From Karalla daura (lineage: Eukaryota; Chordata; Actinopteri; Chaetodontiformes; Leiognathidae), in the NCBI GenBank assembly GCA_029224185.1, contig CM055191.1, positions 4,737,036-4,801,035 on the forward strand: a DNA stretch of 64,000 nt, read 5' to 3'. The first letter of the stretch is position 1, and every line of letters begins with the position of its first letter. The notes under the pieces are model-generated. The model was not told the DNA's origin and searched no databases. It was given only the letters and a program-made list of their open reading frames with translations. Of this stretch, positions 41,194 through 48,909 are shown piece by piece. The position numbers were made by a program, and so were the translations under genes.

Positions 41194-44100
41194 CTCTCTC
41201 CCTCTATCTCTCCTTCTCACTCCCCTTTTCTCACTCTCTCTGCACAAACCCATTGAGTCATTCCACTCAGGCTTTGCAGCAGAATTGAATTACCCACCCA
41301 CCCAAAGTGTAGCTGAATCTAAGAAGCCACTCCTCCTAGTGACTCCAGCAGCCCCCGTGTAGATTTTCCCCCAGTATCACTACGGCACTAAAGGCTCTTA
41401 GAGGATAAGGGTCTGGGCATTCTCCACCAAAGCTAGTTTAGTGTCGGGCAACTGATAGAAAAAAAAGAGAGAAAAGAGGATCAGCAGAAGACTGCACTCC
41501 CGCTATTGACACTCAACAAAAAGGCAGAGAACATGACGACACATCTAGGACTAAGGATTGATTTATTCCTGGCCAAAAGTAAACCATGCGGAACCTGTCT
41601 CTGGCAGCCGATTCCCACACTATGCTGATGACATACTACGCTATACTACAGAGGTCCAGAATGCAGAGGAGCCCCAAGTGAAATGTCACATCATGTCCAG
41701 ATCAGCTAGCAGCAGAGGCATCACCACTTCCACTTGTTAGATTATCAATGGGTCCATATGGTCACAGTCCCTGGTGTCATGCAGACATACTGTGTGCTGC
41801 TGAGGTCAGCTATTGATCGACCTCAAGGGTTTCAAAGACCTTGAGGAGTCTGCCAGATGATGTTTGAAGAGGCTTAGCAAGCAATGAACTGCTATGTGCC
41901 ACAATGTGTATGGACTGGATCCCTGTGCATACTGATGAATATGTAAAATACAATGTGAGTGCATTAAATCGACAGCCTGTTGAGCACTGAATGACTCTGT
42001 GCTCAGGGCTGGAAGCATAACGACATGAGTGATAATCCCTCAATATTCTGACATCACTGCACGTCTTTGACCAGAAAGCTTTGGGGTATACTTGAGAAAA
42101 AGTCGGAGCCTGGTTTGACATTTAGAAGTGCTGACTTCCCACATCTAGAGGGGATTCGGCCGGAAAAATTTAAACCATCCCTGAACTCGGACAGGGGGCT
42201 CTTTGATTCCCGAAACATCAGATCACTACAGATCTGTCAACACCAGCCGAGCAGTTCTCTGGCTGGAGGCTTCAGCCTCTGACGTGCACGACTAAAAGCA
42301 AATCACTGATGTCGGACGATGGTCATTGGTCGTCCCTGCTGCAAACCCCACGCTTGAAAAAGCCGCCGCAAACAAATTGCCTGTTAACTCCACGCCCCAT
42401 CAGAGAATGAATGGGTTTTCTGTTTTGACAGATCATCTAGTGCACCGGGCGAAATGAATCTCGCGCAACCAGTCCAGTAATAGCCTAACAGATGATGGTT
42501 CCTGGCACAGGCTGAGGAGTGGAGGGGTGTAAGACAGTCCCTTATGTCACATGGGAGAGAGAGATGGAGAGAGGGAAGGAGATGGAGAGAGGAGGACAGG
42601 AGTGCTGCAGTGCATTGGTGGTGTGCTGTCTCTTTAACTATGGCCATGCTTGACAGGAGCTGCTGTATCAAACTACTGTAAAATCGACAAGGCCAGGGAT
42701 AGCTCAGCGGCTGGCTGCTCGCTCCCGTACTGTCCATCTGCACTCAGGGATGCTGCCATTGTAGAGGTGGGAAAGGAGGGAGAGAGAGGGAGAGAAGAGA
42801 GACGGTGAGGGGGTAGAAAAGCATGTGTGTGTGTGTGTGTGCGTGCGTGTGTGTGTGTGTGTGTGTGGGTGGGTGGTTCAGCATGAAGGGGGTCGACCAT
42901 AGCTGAGGAGGGAGAAAGGAAAAAGACTGTAAAAGGAGGTGTGAGTTCAGAGAACGAATGAGAAAGGAGGAAAAAGATTAAGCTTAGATAGGAAGGCCCG
43001 TCTGTTTCTGCTGCTGCTGCTGCTGTTGCTGTTGCTGCCTCCCACTAACTGCCTGTGCATGTGAGCCGGTACTTGGCATGACTGCAAATGGCTTTGCCTG
43101 GCACATTAGTTTGTCAATGTGGGCTCAAACACATCCGTCGGATCGTTGAGGGTTTACACCCCCTTCCTCCCCGTCGCAGCTCATCGCAAATCAATGCCAC
43201 ACCGATATATCAGCCATCTTACCACGTACTTTATCTGTGGATGTTGAGTCACTGCATAGCAATAAATATCACACAGTGTTACATAATCGCTTTGAGTAAC
43301 CATGGAGCTCCTAATGTATAGGTAGACAGTAGAGAAGATGGATGGAGTATCTGTGTGTGAAGCAATGTGGAAATAAAACACAATCTACGGGGCTGTATCT
43401 AAGGATTATTTTCACAAGTGAATGTTATTCCAAATTACTGTTTGGGTCTGTAAAGTAATAAAAATTGTAGTTTCCCAAGGTGCTGCCCAGGAGGTGCTCC
43501 ACTTGCCTTGTAAAGACCCAAAAACCCAGAGATACTCACAATACATCATCAGGAAAGTGAGAAAACTGGGAAATTGTAACAATTCAGACACTACTCAAGG
43601 GGACACAATCAGAAGACACACTATTCATAACAGAAGTTATTAAACTGAAACTGAGTGGACCTACGCTTCTCCATCCTTACAGTCCAGCTTGTGGCTGAAA
43701 GCTCAGCAGCAGAGTAAAGACTCAACGTTGCTTAGCTCCGAAAAAACAGTGTCTACGATGAAACAGCACCGGGCGATCACAGAGAGAGAAGGACTCAGTG
43801 CCATCGCTGGCAGGTTTTGAAGGTGCAGCACTGTGCTCACAGTTTCCTGGCAATGACTCCTAGAGTGGGCTTGCACACACGCACACACACACACACAGGC
43901 AGAGCATCTCACTATTATTATGCAACCAACTTCTATAGCTGCACTTGTGCAAGAGGGCATTTTGGCCATTATCTGCTTTGCTCCAAGGGAATAAAAAGCA
44001 GTGAGTGAAAAGGAGCCAAGCGGGCGGCCTCACTTATATCAGGTCTTACTCTTTCATGAGAGGCAGAGATCTAATGACTCCAGGGTCACTCTGGAGCCCA

Positions 44101-44486
44101 GAGTGGACTTTCTCAGATTGGGATTTCGTCTCCATTTTAGAGGTGCTTCATCGGGTTACGGGTCTGTGAGCTCTTGCTTGTATCCACACACGACGCCTCA
44201 CTCTCTCTCACCCTCAGCAGTCACATGCAGAACACCTCCACTCGCTCCTGAAACCCACACACTGACTCCACCTCCTGCTTTCTCTCTCCATCACACACAC
44301 TCATATCATGCATGCACACACACACACACATCCTTCTCCATCCCTACAGGGCTTTTTTTGGCGTGGATAGCAGCTACTAACACAAACCACGACACCGCCA
44401 ATTTTTCATGACTCCTGCCAACTTTGAGCTGGGCATTACATCTCATGCCGGTCTGACTTTGGCCTTTGTGGCATTTGCCCCTGTGA

Positions 44487-44574
<88 letters not shown>

Positions 44575-45317
44575 ACAGCAAGGTGAACGTTGACTGGGTA
44601 GATTTGAGGCAGCTCACTGCAGCACGCCTGCTCACATACAGCATTAGTCACAGTTGCAGTGCATTGATACCAAGGGGAATCTGCCTTTGCCTTACACACT
44701 GAAGCCTTTCACCCACTCATGCTCCAGTGCTGGGGGGGTGGGAGGGGAAGTGAGGTGGTAGGGGAGAAGTGGCCTCTCATTCTGGTCAGATAGATATTTT
44801 GATGGGCCAAAGTTTCTGCACGCAGGATGCAAGATGCAGCCCGAAAAATAGTCTTGAATAGTATGCTACTAAAGGAGGCTGCAAATCCAAATCTCAAATG
44901 AGCTAAAAACAGAAGTAGTAAGTGATAAAAGCACATTCTGAACTCCTTGTACAGCGCCGAGAAAGCCTTGAGAGAACAGCATAGAGATCAAATTTTGCAC
45001 CAGATGGCAGAGTATCATGATAAGGGCTGCATAAACTTCATTACATCTGAGTAGCAGGAATACTACATCAGATAAGTCTCATCGACTCCTCATGAGTAAA
45101 ATATGATGCACTCTGCAACCACAGCATCATCTGAGAGGCATTCTAGCTACAGTACAGCCTCCTCCTGCGGCTGCATGCTCTCAGATGGAGGGGAACGCAC
45201 TTGCAGGAGTACAACCTGCACCAGTAGACATGCACACACACCTTATTATAATACTACAATTGCCGCATGCACAGGTCTACACGGACACACGCTGCGTTTG
45301 CGAATTGATGCATGCGC

Positions 45318-45349
<32 letters not shown>

Positions 45350-45644
45350 ATGAGAGAGTGTGTGTGTGTGTGTGCGTGTGTGTGGGGGCATCTCTTATCT
45401 AGAAGGCACTCTAGGCTATTTCTATGCACCTGTCGGATATGGTGCTGCTAGATATGCTTACTGCATATGAGTGCCGGAGAAAGAGGGACGGAGAGAGAGA
45501 CAGAGAGAGGGAGAGAGCGAGGGAGAGATAGGGAGAGAGGATGGTGAGGAACGGGGGAGGAGGACAGAAAAGAGGAATGCAGTGGAAGACAACAAATACA
45601 TCCAATATGTGCGGTGTCTTACCTTGAAAGGGAACATAGGACAT
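10739..45644 (-). CDS. syngap1: syngap1, 5' part (first two coding exons; gene continues beyond left edge)
   Basis: SynGAP is a neuronal Ras/Rap GTPase-activating protein of the excitatory postsynaptic density. Two coding exons are visible on the minus strand, 45623-45644 and 10739-11154, joined across a 34.5-kb intron. The join is supported by phase and position. Exon 1 ends with one base of an Asp codon (G|AT), exactly where human exon 1 ends after MSYAPFR; here the peptide is MSYVPFQ. Exon 2 ends after a complete codon at LDQEE, matching human LDEDE, where human exon 2 ends. Between them SGNQ-x2-MLD is conserved. Only about 146 N-terminal residues are in the window; the PH, C2 and RasGAP domains are not. 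Teleosts have two syngap1 paralogues and I cannot tell which this is. The large tandem pentapeptide expansion in exon 2 is unusual. Identification rests on remembered human sequence, not on a search. Confidence 0.85.
10802..11071 (-). repeat. 15-bp coding minisatellite inside syngap1 exon 2
   Basis: About eighteen 15-bp units run in tandem. On the minus strand each encodes R-P-x-x-(E/D). Seven consecutive central units read RPSFE. The flanking units are more diverged (RPSFD, RPIYD, RPSYD, RPSYN, RPSHE, RPVYD, RPSHD, RPTPD, RAPHD). A homogeneous core with degenerate edges is what recent slippage or unequal exchange within an older array would give. Confidence 0.95.
13261..13300 (+). repeat. 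(CA)n microsatellite
   Basis: About 19 CA units with one ATA interruption. Confidence 0.93.
14820..15258 (+). mobile_element. MITE-like repeat, copy A
   Basis: Left end TAGGGATGCAAAATAA and right end the reverse complement of TAAGGATGCACAATAA form a 16-bp terminal inverted repeat with two mismatches. The interior contains GCTAATGCTAACAC and AGCCTGGACTCCAGCCT, shared with three other copies in this intron. No transposase is present, so it is non-autonomous. Superfamily not determined; no clear target-site duplication was seen. Confidence 0.6.
15820..16170 (-). mobile_element. MITE-like repeat, copy B (inverted)
   Basis: On the minus strand it begins CTAGGTGCATGATAATCATC and contains the family core AAAGCTAATGCTAATGG followed by GGAGCCGGCCTCCTGCC. 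The minus strand is open over the core for about 33 codons and ends in TAA. The far end is diverged and its boundary is approximate. Confidence 0.5.
17057..17093 (+). repeat. (TTTC)n microsatellite
   Basis: About eight TTTC units in a longer pyrimidine tract. Confidence 0.9.
20030..20230 (+). repeat. Possible LINE-like 3' tail
   Basis: Similar in style to 31800-31950 (CTGTATACTGACTTCACTGT and CTGACAATAAATCTGAGTCT). A similar, weaker ending is at 2030-2090. Low-confidence call from pattern only. Confidence 0.3.
21217..21264 (+). repeat. (GT)n microsatellite
   Basis: About 23 GT units with one GC interruption. Confidence 0.93.
21570..22030 (+). repeat. 460-bp purine-rich tract with (GA)n and (GAA)n
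   Basis: Nearly uninterrupted purine. A long (GA)n lies at about 21615-21677, more GA near 21815-21840, and (GAA)8 at about 21938-21963. Long Ser/Leu/Pro frames on the minus strand are composition artefacts. Confidence 0.92.
22564..23013 (+). other. Unassigned Arg-rich open frame (149 codons)
   Basis: An ATG at 22564 in a GC-rich patch opens a frame starting MANVSASVLKRLQRE. About 60 Arg-rich residues follow, then an ordinary AT-richer stretch. GAG|GTCAGG near 22609 could be a splice donor after the first 15-16 codons. I do not recognise it. It lies antisense in syngap1 intron 1. It could be a first exon of an antisense transcript or chance in CpG-rich DNA. Confidence 0.2.
23936..23990 (+). 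repeat. (CTC)n trinucleotide repeat
   Basis: Interrupted CTC units with some TTC and CAC. Confidence 0.88.
25939..25991 (+). repeat. (GT)n microsatellite
   Basis: About 26 GT units, uninterrupted. Confidence 0.96.
26146..26920 (-). mobile_element. MITE-like repeat, copy C (inverted)
   Basis: The plus-strand left end TAGGTATGCAAAATGAC and right end ATTATAATGCATCCCT form imperfect terminal inverted repeats. The interior (minus) has ACTAATTTGCCAACGTTGCA and ACGCTAATGCTAACGC, shared with copies D and A/B respectively. It is the longest copy and defines the family best. Confidence 0.6.
27720..28310 (+). repeat. Dispersed repeat, second family (copy 1)
   Basis: It shares CTGGTTC-CTCCTCAGTCT, AAGCTGAGAAG, AAGGAACAT and GTGAGTGGCAGGCAAGA, in that order, with the reverse complement of 33920-34170. 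It also has an internal 35-bp direct duplication (CATCACATCCTCATTTA units near 27810 and 27860). Family not identified; boundaries approximate. Confidence 0.45.
31800..31950 (+). repeat. LINE-like 3' tail
   Basis: AT-rich text with TTTTTCTACCTCTTGC and the ending GACAATAAAGCTGACTTGAC, the style of 5'-truncated fish non-LTR element tails. Family not identified. Confidence 0.4.
33622..33660 (+). repeat. (TC)n microsatellite
   Basis: TC runs with one CCTA interruption. Confidence 0.9.
33920..34170 (-). repeat. Dispersed repeat, second family (copy 2, inverted)
   Basis: The reverse complement shares the ordered blocks listed for 27720-28310, so the two copies form an inverted pair about 5.6 kb apart in syngap1 intron 1. 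Shorter and probably truncated. Confidence 0.45.
38030..38395 (+). repeat. Widespread vertebrate dispersed repeat
   Basis: It contains the recognisable blocks CACACCTGGGGCTACAGCC, CAGGTCGCCAGTCCATCGCA, TAGAGTCTCC, TGTGGGAGGAAACC, AAACTCCACACAGAAGG and GCTGTGAGGCAACAGTG in order. I know this as a high-copy repeat of fish and other vertebrate genomes, but am not sure of its class. A CA/ATA microsatellite has grown in the middle. Confidence 0.75.
38721..39270 (+). mobile_element. MITE-like repeat, copy D
   Basis: It begins TAAGGACGCACAATAATTAT and contains CCTAATTTGCCAACATTGCA, GAAGCTAATGCTAGCAC and GGAGCTGGTCTCCTGCC, all shared with the other copies. The right end is approximate. A short open frame across it (38939-39178) is repeat-derived, not a gene. 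Confidence 0.55.
41139..41188 (+). repeat. (TC)n microsatellite
   Basis: About 25 TC units followed by a wider CT-rich tract. Confidence 0.95.
42822..42870 (+). repeat. (GT)n microsatellite
   Basis: GT units with GC interruptions, ending in GGGTGGGTGG. Confidence 0.92.
43010..43036 (+). repeat. Short (CTG)n repeat
   Basis: Five CTG units, then TTGCTG variants. Confidence 0.85.
44490..44577 (+). repeat. Long (CA)n microsatellite 1 kb downstream of syngap1 exon 1
   Basis: About 40 uninterrupted CA units, ending CATACACACA. One of the two longest dinucleotide runs in the window. Confidence 0.97.
45316..45385 (+). repeat. (GT)n(GA)n(GT)n compound microsatellite
   Basis: GT, then GA, then GT again with a GC interruption. 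Another GA tract follows at 45484-45540, near the syngap1 exon 1 donor. Confidence 0.9.
45623..45644 (-). CDS. syngap1: syngap1 coding exon 1 (start codon and 7 residues)
   Basis: The ATG is at 45644-45642 with an A at -3 (AAC before ATG). The exon encodes MSYVPFQ plus the first base of an Asp codon and ends at a good donor (CAAG|GTAAGA). The frame upstream is closed by TAA at 45719-45717, 24 codons before this ATG, with no other ATG between, so this is the only possible start on this transcript. It corresponds to the internal methionine of human SYNGAP1 (MSYAPFRD), not to the longer MSRSRAS start. The exon is very short, so the call depends on the match of six residues, the phase and the synteny together. 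Confidence 0.75.
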
Positions 45645-45900
45645 GTTCCACCGGCATTGAACGTGGGCTGTGCGTGTCGGCGGTCTGTCGGTGCTTTGGA
45701 GTAACGCGGAACCTGATTACAAATAAATCTTTGCAATTACATGTATATATAAAAAATTCTAAGAAAATAAAAAAACACGCGATGCACTGGAGCTGCCGCT
45801 CACAGCTGGAGCCGAGGGAGAGGCCGATATTCCGCTGTTATCAAAACTGGCTTCATCATAATCCACCACCGCTTATAAAGCGCCCGGTCCCGGTGCGTAA
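45645..45900 (-). promoter_or_regulatory. syngap1: syngap1 5'UTR and probable proximal promoter
   Basis: This is the sequence directly upstream of the start codon. The first roughly 75 nt are GC-rich and open in frame but lack an ATG. No acceptor forces an upstream exon, so the transcription start may lie within a few hundred bases. No clear TATA box was found. The stretch is bounded upstream by GT/GA microsatellites starting near 45905. The exact start site is inference. Confidence 0.4.
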
Positions 45901-45904
45901 AATA

Positions 45905-46019
45905 CAGGATGCAGGGATGTGTGTGTGCGCGCGTGCGTGTGTACGTGAGTGTGTGCGTGCGTGTGTGTTTATTTGCACGCTGCAGTTGAGGTGTGAGGGT
46001 GATGCACGAGCGTGTGTGA

Positions 46020-46074
<55 letters not shown>

Positions 46075-46140
46075 AGATGGAGAGGGAGAGAGAAAGGGAG
46101 ATGGGAGAGAGAGAAATAGAAAGGGAGAAGGGGGGAGGGA
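45905..46140 (+). repeat. Compound GT/GA microsatellite upstream of syngap1
   Basis: Imperfect GTGC/GTGT runs, then (GT)n(GA)n at about 46018-46070, then GGGA-rich purine to 46158. Confidence 0.9.
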
Positions 46141-46348
46141 GACAGAGGGAAAGAGGGGGGTGGAAGACTGAGCAGGCATATTTACGCGTGCGTGTGAGAG
46201 TGCGTGCGCGTGCGTGTGAGTGTGCGTGTGTGTGTGCCTGTGTGGGCTCACATGTCTCACCATATGTGTCAGCAAAGATCTTCAGTCTTTACATTCTGCA
46301 GGTTGAACCATTGGAATTAGGAGAAATCACGTTTTATTACAGTAATGT

Positions 46349-46413
<65 letters not shown>

Positions 46414-46430
46414 GTGTGTGTGTGTGTGTA
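46349..46430 (+). repeat. Long (GT)n microsatellite upstream of syngap1
   Basis: About 40 GT units with one GC interruption, ending TGTAACACC. Confidence 0.97.
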
Positions 46431-48909
46431 ACACCTCAGAGAATACATTCACTTATTTACTTGCTTACTTACTCTCACTGTTTCTTATTGTTTTATGCTC
46501 TCAGTGCCCAGGCCAGTGGTCTCATTTGTGACAGTAATAAAACTTGACATCACTGTTTCATACTGTTTTATATAAAATATTGACAATTGATATTGAAAAT
46601 CTATAAAAAATGTCAGGTTGTTTTGCCTTAAAAACTTAGCCTTGTTTCACCTGTTGACAGAGGCCGACAGCTGTTTTGAGTCACAGACAGAAGAAAACTG
46701 CCTGATTGACAGTGAGTTATGTCTGACTAGAGTGACGGGTGTCACACTGAGAGCATCTCTACGGTGAAGCTCAAGATGCTGTGAACAGGAGCTGCATGGA
46801 GAGCAGAACCATACGGAGCTGGAACAGGATCTGGAAGAGAAACTGTAGAGCCAAGATGGCGCCTTGTGCTGCGTTTAGGTGTCGTAGGAAAAATAACCCA
46901 AGACCAAGTTTGGTCAATTTCGAATCTGAAGATGATGAAAGCGTGCAGTTGCAGTTGAAACAGATTCGTTGTTAACGTGTGAAAAGCAGGATGTGAAATA
47001 TATAAATATGCTCATTTTAATTTTATTATTTTGTTATTTTTAGTTTCTAATCCCTCAAATTGTCACAAATGTTGAGGATGACTCTTTAATAAACTGATAC
47101 AACCATCTGATGGGGAAAATGCACTCGACAGACAGACAATGCGCAGGTTCCAGTCACTTTCACCGGTTTGGCAGGGGGACAGTTAAAGGCTGCGGTGCCT
47201 ACTCCTGCCTGCTATTTAAAATGTTAAGGTGAGGACGCCACCGTGTGGCTGATAGGAGCACCCGCAGGTGCTGAAACTTGCCATGGCAAGAGAGAGGGAG
47301 AGTGAAAGCTGTCACATCCATTTTCGACCAACTTCATAGGCATAAGTCCAGTGTTAGGTGCGAGAGGAGTCAGATTTGTGTGTATTTCTGATGGATGTGA
47401 AAGTGCACGTTCTTCCACACCTGATATTAGGAGAACAATTGTTCTGTGTACACAACACAACGACACTGAGACCAAAGAAGCTCAGTGGATGTGTTGCTAC
47501 ATTCATCGTCCACACCTGTGTTTTCCTCCTGCCAAAAAGTCCGAGTGACAGAAGCGCCGGGCCAGAGTGTCCTGCCCTTGTTGCTCCTGTTTGCTGGAAA
47601 TAAACCACCGTGTCACAGATGTGGTATTAATCTCTGGGACCATTATTCAGAATTCCCATTCATCTTGAGAACTCATTGTAACTGGCACAAACACATAATA
47701 AACATCCATCTTTCATGTCGGCTAGCTGTAGTAAATTTTCTGCCAAAAAAAAGTGGTTAATCTTTCCTGAAGGACACGTTTGGCTGTTATGCAATTCATC
47801 ATCCCCCATCAGAGCAATTTATGGGGAATCTCACCAACACAGTCTGATTCTACCACATACACAAGTGCCATCAACAGGGAGAGGAGGAGACAGATGGCCT
47901 CAGCTCACTCCCGCCTCGGAGGTTAAAAGTTCACACACTTCACAGATGTGATTTACTGAACTATGAGTCTGATTTATAAGAAATCAGGGGCTCATATGTG
48001 ATGTTTTGGAGCCTATCATAGAGGCTGTCTGCAGGATTAATAGAGATGTGGATGTTTTCCTTTACTTTAACCTCGAAAGTCAACTATAAGAGGCAACCAT
48101 TAAGAGACCAAGCTTCATTTCATTACAAGTGGAGGAGGAGCGCAGCAGAGAAAGAGGTCACCTACTCTCTCAGAAATGTTCTCTTTGAGTTGCTGTACAA
48201 AGCTAAACTCATGATGAATTATGTGTCTTAATCAATAAGGCAGGAACTTCCAGTGCCTCTGTGCTCGCTCATTATCTGCAGAATTACCATTATTGTGATT
48301 TCTCTGACTCGGCCTGATGCTCCTCAGTGAAAATAATATATTTTTTGTTGAGAAAAACACACTGGTGCGATAAATATGTTTATTTATCTTAAAATTCGTG
48401 GGCTTTGTCTACATTTTAGCATTGCTAGACTTCTCATCAAATATTGCATTTTACTCAATTTGATCAATTTTTCAGTGAGATTTTATCTTTTGATGATGGA
48501 AACCACAGGGGGTAAGAGTTTCTTACAGAACCTCATGTGAGGCTCAGTGGTTCTTTCAGATTTAAAAGAAATGATGTTCTAAATAAAACTTTTTTGGCCT
48601 CTTTTTAGTTGCATCATAGTTTTGATTTTTGCTTGTTTTGTTGTTTTTTTTCAGTTATTCTGCAAGATTTAACTTTCACTAGAATCGACTTGTTTGAACA
48701 TGAACCTTCTCATCTGGTGATCCTTATCACAAAAATTATACATATAACATTTTCATGTGACCTACCGTATCCATAGAACAGATCAGATGCCAAGAAACAG
48801 CAAACAAAACAACAAAACATGTCTTCACATTCAAATAAATAAAAGATCACAGCTAGACACTTAAAGCAGATGCAGCTCTTGTAAAATTAATGATGATTTG
48901 TGTAAGAAA

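Larger units (their letters stand above)
11155..45622 (-). other. syngap1: syngap1 intron 1 (34.5 kb)
   Basis: This intron is bounded by the exon 1 donor (GTAAGA) and the exon 2 acceptor. I saw no convincing exon of another gene inside it. It contains microsatellites, four copies of a MITE-like repeat, two inverted copies of a second dispersed repeat, a widespread vertebrate repeat at 38.0-38.4 kb, LINE-like tails, and an Arg-rich orphan frame near 22.6 kb. The unlabelled parts (11.3-13.2, 18.0-20.0, 28.4-31.8, 34.3-38.0 and 39.3-41.1 kb) hold nothing I can name. Mammalian SYNGAP1 has alternative promoters; any in this intron cannot be picked out by eye. Confidence 0.7.
45905..48905. other. 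Intergenic region between phf1 and syngap1
   Basis: Lies between the presumed phf1 3' end and the syngap1 start. The first 530 bases are GT/GA microsatellites. The rest holds no exon I can support on either strand. The CUTA gene found here in human was looked for and not seen. 47220-47610 has a repeat-like look but no identifiable family. Confidence 0.5.

Noticed and set aside
42685..42740. tRNA-like words (GGGATAGCTCAGCGG)
   Set aside because: Only the A-box-like start is present. No anticodon arm, B box or acceptor stem could be folded.
46781..46975. Short frame with CAAFRCRRKN resembling the start of a THAP zinc finger
   Set aside because: The spacing and later Cys/His, Trp and Pro residues of a THAP domain are missing; probably chance or a decayed repeat.
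47220..47610. Possible solo LTR (ends with a polyadenylation-like GGAAATAAACC)
   Set aside because: No matching second copy, no target-site duplication, and no clear TG...CA boundaries could be found.
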